A DNA stretch of 64,000 bases from an uncultured Bacteroidales bacterium (GCA_903945175.1 CAJAUM010000110.1:101626-165625), one strand, 5' to 3'. Positions 17,341-28,116 are shown, counted from the stretch's first letter. Translations and numbers: made by a program. Notes: a model not told the origin generated them from the letters alone.

Positions 17341-18496
17341 ATTTTTTATTGAATTGATATCCCAGGCCCCATCCGATATAATCGGCGCGGCCCCAGTGGA
17401 CTTTGAGCATAACGGTGGCAAAGAAATCTTTTGTAAAGGCAAATTGAAATGCTAATTTTTGATAAAACGGACCATTGCTTTTTTCCATTCCGCCAAGGTA
17501 GTAGCCAAGGTTAAAAACAAATCCGATACGCGACATAATCAACTGGTAAGCTCCATTGATGCCGGGCCGGATTATTTTCAACGTATTATCGACCTCCATT
17601 CCGCTCTGTTCAAGTGTCTTTATTTGAGACGGGTCGTATGAAAAATCGAAACCAAAACCAAATTTGCTCTTTTTGCTGACTTGAAAGAAGGTGTTTTCAA
17701 AGAGATGATAAACCAGGAAGTTCTGACCGAAAACCGCCTGCATATTCTTGTATCCAACCATTCCGCCTACATTGAATTCAATGGTATGCCTGATAATCGC
17801 ATCAAATGGTTTTGTTGGTGCAATGAACCGGTCGGTGATGTTTTTATTTTCCTTGAACGGACGCAAGGCTACTCCAACATTGAACAATGGGGCATTGAGG
17901 CCATAGTTTGGAAGTTTCAGTGATCCATTGGATAGATGTTGAAGGCTGATTCCGGCGCTGAGTGCAAGGTAGTAGTTTACCTGATATCTTGCTTCAAGCA
18001 TCAGATTCACAGCGGCATTCAGATTTGACCCGATGGCCAGGTTTTTATAATTGGTAATGCGGTCAAAGGGTTTTGTAACATATCCGATTCCGAGGGCGAA
18101 GCGAAAGCCGAACATGAAATTCTTGTGCCTGTAAAGCGGGAAATTAATGAAGGGCATCAAGGCGTAAATATTTCCAAGTGAGGGGTTATTCCCCATAGGG
18201 GTATAAAGGAAGGTGAGCCCTATCAATGGATAGTTGTAATCCCTTTCCCATTTGTGTTTTCCATAGGTAATTTGCTGGATGCTGATTTCAAAAGCAGGGA
18301 AATGGGCGTTGAATATCTCCATCTCAAGATGCTGCGGATACAGAAATCCATAGTGAATCTTCCCTTCGATGATCATGTTTGAAGAAAAAAGCTTATGCTG
18401 AAACTGAGCAGATCCCTTTGCTGCAGGCCATAAGAATAAAAGCGCGATGGCTATGCAGCGGAGAGGAAAAATGGAAAGTTTAAACATTCTGCTCAA
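17318..18496 (-). CDS. PagL-like acyloxyacyl hydrolase (lipid A 3-O-deacylase family)
   Basis: The 392-residue exported protein has a signal peptide ending KGSAQ, then beta-barrel strands. Near residues 205-225 is the PagL-family active-site pattern LQHLSNGSLKLPNYGLN, with the catalytic His-Ser pair and conserved Asn residues. The length is about twice that of Pseudomonas PagL; the Bacteroidota 'acyloxyacyl hydrolase' group is typically this long. The expected role is removal of the 3-O-linked acyl chain from lipid A in the outer membrane. Its 3' end overlaps the DUF2807 gene. With the LpxR-like protein at 6 kb, two different lipid A deacylase types are encoded 10 kb apart. Confidence 0.75.
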   Translation of the reverse strand: MSRMFKLSIFPLRCIAIALLFLWPAAKGSAQFQHKLFSSNMIIEGKIHYGFLYPQHLEMEIFNAHFPAFEISIQQITYGKHKWERDYNYPLIGLTFLYTPMGNNPSLGNIYALMPFINFPLYRHKNFMFGFRFALGIGYVTKPFDRITNYKNLAIGSNLNAAVNLMLEARYQVNYYLALSAGISLQHLSNGSLKLPNYGLNAPLFNVGVALRPFKENKNITDRFIAPTKPFDAIIRHTIEFNVGGMVGYKNMQAVFGQNFLVYHLFENTFFQVSKKSKFGFGFDFSYDPSQIKTLEQSGMEVDNTLKIIRPGINGAYQLIMSRIGFVFNLGYYLGGMEKSNGPFYQKLAFQFAFTKDFFATVMLKVHWGRADYIGWGLGYQFNKKYGKKTVK

Positions 18497-18602
18497 AGGT
18501 GAAGCGTTTGGTGCCAGATAACAAATTTATGATGAATTGTTCATCCATTGTCGCCATCATGCATAAATCTGGTAATTAATAACGCATCAAAAACGAAATG
18601 CT

Positions 18603-18610
18603 TACTTTTG
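18603..18610 (+). promoter_or_regulatory. -7 box of mazG
   Basis: TACTTTTG matches TAnnTTTG and lies 15 bp upstream of the ATG at 18626. The ORF-track start at 18548 lies upstream of this box and is probably wrong. Confidence 0.5.
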
Positions 18611-18625
18611 CTCAAAATAATAAAA

Positions 18626-19411
18626 ATGGATGAGAAAGTTGCAGCATTCAAAAGGCTGCTGGAGATTATGGATGAGCTCAGGGCCAAATGTCCGTGGGAT
18701 ATGAAACAAACCATTGAATCGCTGCGATACCTGACGATTGAAGAGACGTATGAGCTATCAGAGTCAATTTTGCAAAAGGACATGGAATCGATTAAGAAGG
18801 AGCTGGGCGACCTTATGCTTCATCTCGTGTTTTATTCAAAAATTGCATCAGAGACCAATACGTTTGATATCAAGGATGTTATCGAAAATATCATAGCAAA
18901 ATTAATTCACCGTCATCCCCATATTTTTGGCGATGTTCAGGTGAAAGATGCCAAAGAAGTTCATGATAACTGGGAGCGAATCAAGTTGTTGGAAAAGGGG
19001 AATAAGTCAGTGCTTTCAGGGGTGCCTGCCGGATTACCGGCCATGGTGAAGGCTTTTCGCATCCAGGAGAAGGCCAGTGGCGTTGGGTTTGACTGGGAAA
19101 AGCCTGAGCAGGTTTGGGAAAAGGTCCTTGAGGAGTTGAATGAGCTGAAGGAGATGGTTGAACAGGGTGCAGGTCAAAAAAGAAAAGAGGATGAGCTGGG
19201 TGATCTCATCTTTGCCATTGTCAATTATGCGCGATTTATTGATGTAAACCCCGAAGATGCGCTGGAGCACACAAACCGTAAGTTCATAAAGCGGTTTAAT
19301 CACCTCGAGATAAAAGCGAAGGAGTTATGCAAGCCGCTGCATGAAATGACTCTGGCAGAGATGGATGTGCATTGGAATGAAGCGAAAAAAAGTGAGGCTG
19401 CCTCAGATTAA
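18626..19411 (+). CDS. mazG: Nucleoside triphosphate pyrophosphohydrolase MazG
   Basis: The enzyme hydrolyses (d)NTPs to NMP and pyrophosphate. Two MazG domains are visible: the first has LRAKCPWDMKQTIESLRYLTIEETYELSES with the EExxE metal site and KELGDLMLHLVFY, the second has EELNELKEMVEQ and EDELGDLIFAIVNYARF. From ATG 18626 the protein is 261 residues, as in E. coli. The last codons lie inside a hairpin that serves the opposite-strand peroxiredoxin gene as terminator. Confidence 0.95.
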   Translation: MDEKVAAFKRLLEIMDELRAKCPWDMKQTIESLRYLTIEETYELSESILQKDMESIKKELGDLMLHLVFYSKIASETNTFDIKDVIENIIAKLIHRHPHIFGDVQVKDAKEVHDNWERIKLLEKGNKSVLSGVPAGLPAMVKAFRIQEKASGVGFDWEKPEQVWEKVLEELNELKEMVEQGAGQKRKEDELGDLIFAIVNYARFIDVNPEDALEHTNRKFIKRFNHLEIKAKELCKPLHEMTLAEMDVHWNEAKKSEAASD

Positions 19412-19423
19412 TGAGACAGCCTC
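19385..19423 (-). terminator. Intrinsic terminator of the peroxiredoxin gene, inside the 3' end of mazG
   Basis: Read on the minus strand, GAGGCTGTCTCA pairs with TGAGGCAGCCTC around a short loop (one mismatch), and ACTTTTTTTTC follows. It lies about 30 nt beyond the peroxiredoxin stop codon. On the plus strand no T-run follows the stem. Confidence 0.65.
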
Positions 19424-19453
19424 TGTGGTTCAAGGATTAACTTTTTGTTTGGG

Positions 19454-20086
19454 TCAGTGGTTGCTGAGGTAATCTGCAACACCTTCTGCGGTAGCCTTCA
19501 TGCCTGCATCCCCTTTGTGCCAGTTTGCAGGGCAAACTTCACCATTTTCTTCAAAAAACTGAAGTGCATCCACCATGCGGAGCGCTTCGTCGACGCTTCT
19601 TCCCAAAGGAAGATCATTGACCAACTGGTGACGGACAATACCCTGTTTGTCAATCAGGAAAAGGCCGCGATAAGCAACAGGGCCTCCTTCAAACTCCATA
19701 ATACCCTCTTCGGTGTAAGCATATTCCCCTGCAAGGACATCGAAGTTTGCGGCAATGGTCTTGGACAGATCGGAGACAATGGGAAATTTCACCCCTTTGA
19801 TACCACCATTTTTCAGTTCAGTATTGAGCCAGGCCCAATGTGAAAATTTAGAGTCGACCGAGCATCCAACCACAGCTACATTTCTTGCTTCAAATTCTGC
19901 GATTTTATCCTGGAAGGCAATAATTTCCGTCGGACACACAAATGTAAAATCAAGCGGATAGAAGAAGAAAACCACATGTTTTTTCCCAATATACTGGGCG
20001 AGAGAGAATTTGTCAACAAATTCGCCCCCGTTGATAACTGCTTCAGCTTCGAATAACGGAGCTTTTTTTCCAACTAATACGGCCAT
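19454..20086 (-). CDS. Typical 2-Cys peroxiredoxin (AhpC/Prx1 type)
   Basis: Reduces hydrogen peroxide and organic hydroperoxides. The peroxidatic Cys51 is in FYPLDFTFVCPTEIIAF, and the resolving Cys near residue 185 is in NGEVCPANWHKGD. The 210-residue length and FEARNVAVVGCSVDSKFSHWAW match the Prx1/AhpC subfamily. No ahpF is next to it, so the reductant (thioredoxin or other) is not indicated. A -7 box lies 34 bp upstream and a terminator downstream, so it appears to be monocistronic. Confidence 0.93.
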   Translation of the reverse strand: MAVLVGKKAPLFEAEAVINGGEFVDKFSLAQYIGKKHVVFFFYPLDFTFVCPTEIIAFQDKIAEFEARNVAVVGCSVDSKFSHWAWLNTELKNGGIKGVKFPIVSDLSKTIAANFDVLAGEYAYTEEGIMEFEGGPVAYRGLFLIDKQGIVRHQLVNDLPLGRSVDEALRMVDALQFFEENGEVCPANWHKGDAGMKATAEGVADYLSNH

Positions 20087-20120
20087 AGTTTAAAAGTTTA
20101 GGTTAATATTTTCTTTGTTG

Positions 20121-20128
20121 CAAAGATA
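20121..20128 (-). promoter_or_regulatory. -7 box of the peroxiredoxin gene
   Basis: The minus strand reads TATCTTTG, an exact TAnnTTTG match, leaving a leader of about 30 nt before the ATG at 20086. Confidence 0.55.
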
Positions 20129-20165
20129 GGTATTATTTAGAAACAGTTTTAATAGGTTGAAAAAA

Positions 20166-21674
20166 TTATTTAAAATCACGGAGATCAAATGGCAGCGGCG
20201 TGCTGGTAAGGAAGTCAAACAGGGTCATTTTCCTGATTTCGTAATAGCTTCTCCAGAAGGTCTGGAGTGCGTAATAGTAATTTTTTTGTGAGTTGTCTGT
20301 TTCAATCTGGGCATTATTAAGGTCAAGGATGCTGTTGATTTTCCCGATCAGATATCTTCCCTTGGTTACTTCATAGCTTTTGCGGGCGACGGTATCCGAT
20401 TTTGCAGCAATTTTAAGTTGATTTTGCTGCATGTTAAATTCAATCACCTTGAGATAAACATTGCGCTGAAAATCGATGATCTCCTGTTCAACAGAATTTT
20501 TCACAATCTCTTCCTGCGATTGAGCCACTTTGATCTGCCCGCGGGCAACTCCCCAGTCGACGATTGGAATGGTAAGTCCAACAGAGATCTGGCGCTGATC
20601 CAGCGGATTGAGATAGGCATCCGGAAGCGTCGGACCGGATTGCTGAAGTCCGATCAATGCGTGGATCTGTGCGTCGAACCGGCCGGTCAGTTTGGCGTAG
20701 TTCACCGCACTGGCAGCTTCGAGCAAACGACGCTTAAAGTCAAGCGTGTTCGAAGAATTTTCATTTGCCAGGGAGACGGCATTATCCGGGTTAATTTTAA
20801 AAAAATGAATATTGCCAGGGGGCAGCAATACAATGGGTACGCTATCCTGGATACGGAGGAATGATTTAAAGCGGAATTGGGCATTGTCAAGGGCCAGTTC
20901 TGCATTTTCAACCGCAGCCTGGGCTTTCAGGAAATTTAACTCCAGTTGAAGGAGGTCATTTTCAGCGATTTTGCCAAGCTGGTACCTGCCTTTGGCAATC
21001 CGGTAAAGGGTATCATAATTTGAGAGGTTTGTCAGGGCGATTTTTTTTTCAACCTGGGCCTGTAGTAAAGTGAAGAAATGGTTTGTGGTTGTGATGCAGA
21101 TTTGTTCAATGTCTTCGATGTATTTGCGTTTGGCAAGAGAAAATTTGAGCGGCTTGATCTTTTTGTCCCAGCGGTAGGGATTATAGGTGAAAATGGGTTG
21201 GTATAATTCAACGTTAACCGGATAGCTGAGGAAAGACTTCGGATTTTCCATATTGGCATTGTTCACTCCACTCAAATATGAATTGACAGATATGGTTCCG
21301 CCTGTAATTCCAATTTTTTGAGTCAGTGCGAGATTCGCCTGTGCGCTGATATATTTTGAACTTACATAACCCTGGGAACCATCTGGGTTGAGATAGGGGG
21401 AGATGCTCTGTGTAATGTTGGGCAGCGTTGAGGTGAGTCCCAATGAAGGCAGATTTGATGCCTTGTATGACCTGAACTCCCAGTAGCTTTTGCGAAAAGT
21501 TTGCTTGGCATTCAGCGCATCAGGCGATTGGGCCTTTGAAATTTCAATGGACTCCAACAGTGTTAACTTGCGCATTTGGTATTGCCCCCAGGCGCACTGA
21601 AAGCTTGTGAAAAGCGTAATAAAAAACACCAGTGAGGCATGTTTTACAAATAACTTCATTTGGTTGTTATTCAT
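20166..21674 (-). CDS. TolC-family outer-membrane efflux protein
   Basis: The protein has a signal peptide (VKHASLVFFITLFTSFQCAWGQ), then two repeated OEP halves rich in long helices (AKGRYQLGKIAENDLLQLELNFLKAQAAVENAELAL and VTKGRYLIGKINSILDLNNAQIETDNSQKNYYYAL). About 502 residues from the ATG at 21674. I favour that ATG because it overlaps the stop of the MacB-like gene (ATGAATAA), a common coupling arrangement. It should form the trimeric outer-membrane duct for the MacA/MacB-like genes upstream in the same operon. Confidence 0.9.
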   Translation of the reverse strand: MNNNQMKLFVKHASLVFFITLFTSFQCAWGQYQMRKLTLLESIEISKAQSPDALNAKQTFRKSYWEFRSYKASNLPSLGLTSTLPNITQSISPYLNPDGSQGYVSSKYISAQANLALTQKIGITGGTISVNSYLSGVNNANMENPKSFLSYPVNVELYQPIFTYNPYRWDKKIKPLKFSLAKRKYIEDIEQICITTTNHFFTLLQAQVEKKIALTNLSNYDTLYRIAKGRYQLGKIAENDLLQLELNFLKAQAAVENAELALDNAQFRFKSFLRIQDSVPIVLLPPGNIHFFKINPDNAVSLANENSSNTLDFKRRLLEAASAVNYAKLTGRFDAQIHALIGLQQSGPTLPDAYLNPLDQRQISVGLTIPIVDWGVARGQIKVAQSQEEIVKNSVEQEIIDFQRNVYLKVIEFNMQQNQLKIAAKSDTVARKSYEVTKGRYLIGKINSILDLNNAQIETDNSQKNYYYALQTFWRSYYEIRKMTLFDFLTSTPLPFDLRDFK

Positions 21675-23046
21675 GTCTGAGTGATTCAACAGGATCTTGT
21701 TTAGCAGCGCGCTGTGAGGGCATATACCCGAAAATTATCCCCACAGAAGCGGAAACGCCGAAGGAGATAAAGATGGAGACAGGAGAAACAATGGTGAGTA
21801 TTCCGGTGAGTTCCATGATGATTTTAGAAAGTGCCAGTCCGAGAATAATTCCGATCAATCCACCGCTAATGCTAAGCAAGGTGGCTTCCATCAGGAATTG
21901 GAGGATAATATCGCGCTTGGTTGCTCCAATGGCCTGGCGGATTCCAATTTCCTTTATGCGTTCCATGACCGATGCCAGCATGATATTCATGATACCAATT
22001 CCTCCGACCAGGAGTGAGATACTGGCGATGGCACCCAACACGATATTGAAAATATCTTTGGTACGTTGTTCCTGTTTGAGCAGTAATTCCGGGACTTTGA
22101 TCTCCACATCCTCGACACCGGCATGGCGGCGGATCATCATCTTCTTCAGAATTTCAACGGTCGGTCCAATCTGTGAACTTTCCTTAACCTGGACAACGAT
22201 TTTATCAATCTGGTTTGTGCCTTTATCGCCTGAGGCTGCATTATCCATATACATGGTACTCATGCCATCGGAATAAACGGTACCCCCGTGAAGTGAACTT
22301 GCTGTAATCATCGACCGATCCTTGAAACGGCGCAACAAGGTCTGGATGGGGGCATAGATCGAATTATTATAATCAGATACCCCCAGGTTATCGATACTTG
22401 ACTGGCTTATTTCCCTTTTTTTCAGTACACCAATGATATGAAGCCAAATGGGACCGCATTTTATATCTTTTCCAACGGCATTTTCTGTGGGAAAGAATTT
22501 AGACTTAAGCGAAGGACCGATGATGCAAACGGATTTCCCATCCTTGAGTTGTTCGTCATTAAACATTTCACCTTCCTGAAGTTGAAGGGCGAAAACCCTG
22601 AAAAAATCAGGAGTGACTCCTGTAAATTTTGCCGATGTCTTGATGCCATCTTTGACGATATCGGTTTCGTAAATGACCTCAGGGCTGACTGTTGAAACTG
22701 TTGGAATGATGGATTTGATCGCTTGGGCATCTTTCAGGCTGAGTCCGGGGGAGAATTTTCCTTTATTCTTATCTGTACCTTGCTCTTGTGAATCACTGTT
22801 CTGGTCACTGCTCTGGGATGAACTTGCTTTGGGCTTCTCAGGTTTTGGGGCGATGATGATGTTGTTAACTCCAACCAGTTTCATCTGGTCCAGGATTTCC
22901 TTTTTAGCCCCATTCCCGATGGCCATCATGGTTATGACAGCAGCGACGCCGAAGATGATCCCCAATGCTGTTAGAACAGACCTGAATTTATTGATGAAGA
23001 CAGCTTCGAGGGCTATATTGAAGATGTATTTGTAACGTTCCAGCAT
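21667..23046 (-). CDS. MacB-like ABC transporter permease (FtsX/MacB_PCD), no ATPase domain
   Basis: The protein has one N-terminal TM (FRSVLTALGIIFGVAAVITMMAIGNGA), a large periplasmic MacB_PCD domain, and three C-terminal TMs (LVGGIGIMNIMLASVMERIKEIGIRQAIGATKRDI). It lacks the fused ATPase of E. coli MacB, and no ATPase gene is in this operon. I place the start at MLERYKYIF (23046). The ORF track extends it by 24 residues reading VIRHSSF repeats, which come from translating a heptamer array. An internal Ser/Gln/Asp-rich low-complexity segment (SSQSSDQNSDSQEQGTDK) lies in the periplasmic domain. Confidence 0.88.
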   Translation of the reverse strand: MLERYKYIFNIALEAVFINKFRSVLTALGIIFGVAAVITMMAIGNGAKKEILDQMKLVGVNNIIIAPKPEKPKASSSQSSDQNSDSQEQGTDKNKGKFSPGLSLKDAQAIKSIIPTVSTVSPEVIYETDIVKDGIKTSAKFTGVTPDFFRVFALQLQEGEMFNDEQLKDGKSVCIIGPSLKSKFFPTENAVGKDIKCGPIWLHIIGVLKKREISQSSIDNLGVSDYNNSIYAPIQTLLRRFKDRSMITASSLHGGTVYSDGMSTMYMDNAASGDKGTNQIDKIVVQVKESSQIGPTVEILKKMMIRRHAGVEDVEIKVPELLLKQEQRTKDIFNIVLGAIASISLLVGGIGIMNIMLASVMERIKEIGIRQAIGATKRDIILQFLMEATLLSISGGLIGIILGLALSKIIMELTGILTIVSPVSIFISFGVSASVGIIFGYMPSQRAAKQDPVESLRHE

Positions 23047-23056
23047 GCGGGGTAAT

Positions 23057-23105
23057 GACGAATGACGAATGACGAATGACGAATGACGAATGACGAATGA
23101 CGAAT
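23057..23105 (+). repeat. Heptamer array, 7 x GACGAAT, between macA-like and macB-like genes
   Basis: Seven perfect GACGAAT units, with decayed flanking units GGGTAAT and GACCGGA. The array lies within the 80-nt intra-operon spacer, starting 10 nt upstream of the macB ATG. Translated in reverse it gives the VIRHSSF peptide that the ORF track fused to MacB. Confidence 0.95.
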
Positions 23106-23126
23106 GACCGGATATCACATGTGTGT

Positions 23127-24482
23127 TTATTTTTTGAAAATAACGGTTGGCGGGCTTTGAGATTTGCCTGAATCTTTAACTGCTGGTTTTCTTGGTTTTA
23201 CAACAGGTGGTTTTTCTTTATATTTTGCGATGATCTCCTTGGATAGCATCTCGATAGCCAGTTTGTCTGATTTCTCGGGTGGTACCAGCAATACCTCGTC
23301 TTCCTGTTGAAGTCCTGCCCGGATAATGATTTCATTGTCATTGGATTGTCCTACAATCACGTGTTGCTTTACAACGGAGCCCCCATCTTTTTTGTAGACA
23401 AATGCAACAGAATCATTGTTAAAGATGGCTTCAATGGGGATGAAGAGGACGCTGTCGACAATGCTGGTGAGGATCTTGTTTTTGGTGGTCATTGCAGGGC
23501 GCAGAATTGAATCAAATTCATTGACGACAATTCTGACCTCGTAAACCTTGGCATTTGAGTTTTGGAGTTGTTCCCCGATGTTGGCGACTTCAATGACTTT
23601 ACCGGTGAATTTTTTCTCAGGGAAGGCATCGATGCCAATCTGTACCTGCTGGCCGGTTTTCACTTTACTGATATCGATTTCGTTGATGTATGTTTTTGAA
23701 ATCATTTCGGACAGGTCAGGAAGTTCGGCAACCACGTTATCCCATGCATTCACGGTGGCCCCAACCCCCATTTTGTTGCCATCCCAGTTTCGCTTGTAGA
23801 TTACCATTCCTGCTTTTGGGGCAAGTACGTTAAATTGTTTCAGCACGTCGGTCATTTGTTCCAGCTTTCGTTGAGCCTGGTTGTAGGAGGCAGATACCTC
23901 CTGCATGTTAGCAACGGCTTTCTGGTAGCGCAGTTTGTAATTTTTTTCGGCCTGTTCGAATGCACGCTGTCCTTTTTCAAGGTCGATTTGCACCTGCCTG
24001 ATGGTTGCAGGAGGTTCATATTTCGATTGGTCTAACGTGATCTTCTTTTCTTCAAGGGCATACTGCAGATTAATCAGTTCATCGCGGGCGCTGCGGAGTT
24101 CCAGGGAGGTATCCAGCCGTGTTTTGGTCATCTGTGATTCCAGTTTTTCCAGGTTGGTTTCTTCGTCCTTGATTTTATTTGAAATCTCAGTCCGGTCGAG
24201 AGAGGCAACATACTGCCCCGAATCGACCACCGTTCCATCAGGGATGATATCCTGGATTTTTACCTGCCAGATCTGAATTTGCCGAAGCCCCTGGGGGCCA
24301 TATATTTTTTCAGAGCTTTTAGCAATTAATTCGCCCGTAGTGGTCACCTCGATCGGGAAATTCCCGTGTTTAACTTTAGCCGTGACCTGTTCTCCTTTGT
24401 TATTCTTTGAAAAGAAGAAATAGGCAATGATGGCCAGGACAATTACTCCGGCGATTAGGTAAATATAATTTTTTCGGGTCAT
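23127..24482 (-). CDS. MacA/HlyD-family periplasmic adaptor (membrane fusion protein)
   Basis: A 451-residue adaptor with an N-terminal TM (IYLIAGVIVLAIIAYFFFSK), a lipoyl/barrel-sandwich half (VTTTGELIAKSSEKIYGP), a long coiled-coil hairpin (about residues 100-215), the second lipoyl half (FNVLAPKAGMVIYKRNWDG) and a beta-barrel domain (GIDAFPEKKFTGKVIEVANIG). The C-terminus is Lys/Pro-rich. It should link the MacB-like permease to the TolC-like duct. It is the first gene of the operon, 26 nt after gyrB's stop, and gyrB read-through is possible. Confidence 0.9.
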   Translation of the reverse strand: MTRKNYIYLIAGVIVLAIIAYFFFSKNNKGEQVTAKVKHGNFPIEVTTTGELIAKSSEKIYGPQGLRQIQIWQVKIQDIIPDGTVVDSGQYVASLDRTEISNKIKDEETNLEKLESQMTKTRLDTSLELRSARDELINLQYALEEKKITLDQSKYEPPATIRQVQIDLEKGQRAFEQAEKNYKLRYQKAVANMQEVSASYNQAQRKLEQMTDVLKQFNVLAPKAGMVIYKRNWDGNKMGVGATVNAWDNVVAELPDLSEMISKTYINEIDISKVKTGQQVQIGIDAFPEKKFTGKVIEVANIGEQLQNSNAKVYEVRIVVNEFDSILRPAMTTKNKILTSIVDSVLFIPIEAIFNNDSVAFVYKKDGGSVVKQHVIVGQSNDNEIIIRAGLQQEDEVLLVPPEKSDKLAIEMLSKEIIAKYKEKPPVVKPRKPAVKDSGKSQSPPTVIFKK

Positions 24483-24508
24483 GAAGAGGGCGGGTTGAAG
24501 AAGCTTAA

Positions 24509-26473
<1,965 letters not shown>

Positions 26474-26499
26474 TTAGTTGTAATAAATAAACTACAAAG

Positions 26500-26507
26500 C
26501 AAAGGTA
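26500..26507 (-). promoter_or_regulatory. -7 box of gyrB
   Basis: The minus strand reads TACCTTTG, matching TAnnTTTG, 32 nt before the gyrB ATG at 26467. A clear -33 TTG is absent at the expected spacing. Confidence 0.45.
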
Positions 26508-26575
26508 CGATTTTTTTTGTTACCTTAATCTAAGAAAACCTCAGGAAAATCAATGATTTTATTAACAATTTGCGG

Positions 26576-27631
26576 TTAAAAACCCAGCAGCTTTTCCATG
26601 ATAATGGTGGCTGACTTTCCAGTGCCAAATCCCGGTCGTTGGGCGGCAGTTGGGAGGTCAGTTTTGGCGGCCTTTTCAATGAGAATTGGATCGCTTCCTG
26701 TGACGATATTCCATTGATCATGGAGTGTCTCGATCCATTCCGTTTCGGTGCGCAGGGTGATGCATTGTTTTTTCAGGAAGTATGCCTCCTTCTGGAGTCC
26801 GCCGGAATCGGTCATCACCTTGGTTGAATCGATGGTGAGTTTCATCATCTGGAGGTACCCGACAGGGTCGATGATATGTACATTTGCAGGGATGGTAAAA
26901 GCAGACTGGAGGATTTTCCGGGTTCTCGGGTGGATAGGCAAAACAATGGAATGGTTCAACCTGGAGAAGGCCTGGAAAATGTTTTTTAGATTTTCGGGGT
27001 TGTCCGTATTTTCGGCACGATGAATTGTCGCAAGAAGGTATTCAGGAGGAATTCCAGGTGTTTTATATTTTGAAGCATCTCGTTGAATCTGATCCTTATA
27101 GTACAAAACAGAGTCATACATCACATCACCGGAGAAGCAGGTGACATCGGCAAGTCCTTCGTGGGAGAGGTTGTCAATGGCTGTTTGGGTTGGGGCAAAG
27201 AGGATATCAGCGATGTGGTCGGTGACAATCCTGTTGAGTTCTTCGGGCATGGCACGGTTGAAACTGCGCAGTCCGGCCTCAACGTGGGCAACAGGGATAT
27301 GCAGTTTGGCAGCGGCCAGCGCTCCTGCCAGTGTCGAGTTGGTATCCCCATATACCAGGGTGCAATCCGGTTTTTCTTTTATCAGGATATCCTCAATGCC
27401 CCTGAGCATGATCCCTGTTTGTGTGGCATGGCTTCCTGAGCCCACTTCAAGGTTGTAGTCGGGCAAAGGAATGTTCAACTCCCGGAAGAAGATATCGGAC
27501 ATATTCTCATCATAATGCTGCCCTGTATGCAGCAGTATTTCATGGATGGCTGCATTGGCGCGGAGCACCCTGGATACGGTTGCTGCTTTAATAAATTGGG
27601 GGCGGGCGCCTACAATGGATACGATCTTCAT
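26576..27631 (-). CDS. wecB: UDP-N-acetylglucosamine 2-epimerase (non-hydrolysing)
   Basis: Interconverts UDP-GlcNAc and UDP-ManNAc for surface polysaccharide synthesis. The 351-residue length is normal. Key motifs are VGARPQFIKAA at the N-terminus, LLHTGQHYDENMSD, VYGDTNSTLAGALAA, HVEAGLRSFNRAMPEELNR, TIHRAENTDNPENL and MTDSGGLQKEAYFL. The ATG is 25 nt downstream of the mature 3' end of rnpB on the same strand. The gene stands alone, with no adjacent ManNAc dehydrogenase, so the final sugar is unknown. Confidence 0.95.
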   Translation of the reverse strand: MKIVSIVGARPQFIKAATVSRVLRANAAIHEILLHTGQHYDENMSDIFFRELNIPLPDYNLEVGSGSHATQTGIMLRGIEDILIKEKPDCTLVYGDTNSTLAGALAAAKLHIPVAHVEAGLRSFNRAMPEELNRIVTDHIADILFAPTQTAIDNLSHEGLADVTCFSGDVMYDSVLYYKDQIQRDASKYKTPGIPPEYLLATIHRAENTDNPENLKNIFQAFSRLNHSIVLPIHPRTRKILQSAFTIPANVHIIDPVGYLQMMKLTIDSTKVMTDSGGLQKEAYFLKKQCITLRTETEWIETLHDQWNIVTGSDPILIEKAAKTDLPTAAQRPGFGTGKSATIIMEKLLGF

Positions 27632-27642
27632 GGCATCAATTT

Positions 27643-27656
27643 GAGAAAAAAAGAAA
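27643..27656 (-). terminator. T-run terminating rnpB
   Basis: Immediately after the 3' strand of the rnpB P1 helix, the minus strand reads TTTCTTTTTTTCTC. The P1 stem plus T-run can act as an intrinsic terminator. The wecB ATG lies only 11 nt further on. Confidence 0.6.
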
Positions 27657-28080
27657 CAACAGTTCCGTAAGCAGGATTTTGTTTTAATCTGTCATTTATC
27701 TGAGCCTGCCGTCGCCGACAGGCTTTAGCGACCTACCCTCCAGCATTGGGCGAGCAACCCTTGACAGCTGGTATACTTGGTCTTTCAACCCATGAGGTTT
27801 ACCCATCCGGATGATCACCCACCCGGATCGTGGTCTCTTACACCGCATTTTCACCCTTACCCCGGATAACAGCGAACCTGTTTCCCTTTAGAAACAAGTT
27901 CGCTGCAACCCGGGGCGGTCATTTTCTGTGGCACTTTCTGTCTCCCGGGCCTTTTTATCCCTGGATCCTTCCCGTTAGGAAGCATGGTGCTCTGTGTTGT
28001 CCCGACTTTCCTCTGTGATTGATGTGTGGCTATCACACGTGATAACCGGTTGTCAGTCACAGCGACAGAACGAACTGTTG
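27657..28080 (-). ncRNA. rnpB: RNase P RNA (class A)
   Basis: Catalytic RNA that matures tRNA 5' ends. On the minus strand, 5'-proximal GAGGAAAGTCGGGACAACAC is the universal CR-I/P4 region. Near the 3' end ACAGATTAAAACAAAATCC and the GGTTGAAAGACCAAGTATAC segment match Bacteroidota RNase P RNAs. The ends were set by a perfect 9-bp P1 helix: CAACAGTTC at the 5' end pairs with GAACTGTTG at the 3' end. This gives about 424 nt. A TATCTTTG box sits 6 nt upstream and a T-run directly downstream. The small ORFs in this interval on the track are spurious. Confidence 0.95.
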
Positions 28081-28086
28081 TTGCCG

Positions 28087-28094
28087 CAAAGATA
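28087..28094 (-). promoter_or_regulatory. -7 box of rnpB
   Basis: The minus strand reads TATCTTTG, six bases upstream of the P1 5' strand of rnpB. Because the RNA end is fixed by P1 pairing, this box calibrates the distance from -7 box to transcript start in this genome (about 6-7 nt). Confidence 0.65.
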
Positions 28095-28116
28095 CGAATT
28101 ATCCGTGAATTGTGGC

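Noticed and set aside
21667-23118. Longer MacB-like start at 23118 ([15 protein letters not shown]...)
   Set aside because: The added residues are translated heptamer array; the family start is MLERYKYIF at 23046.
27830-28060. Small ORFs on both strands inside 27657-28080
   Set aside because: They lie within rnpB, whose structural features explain the sequence.
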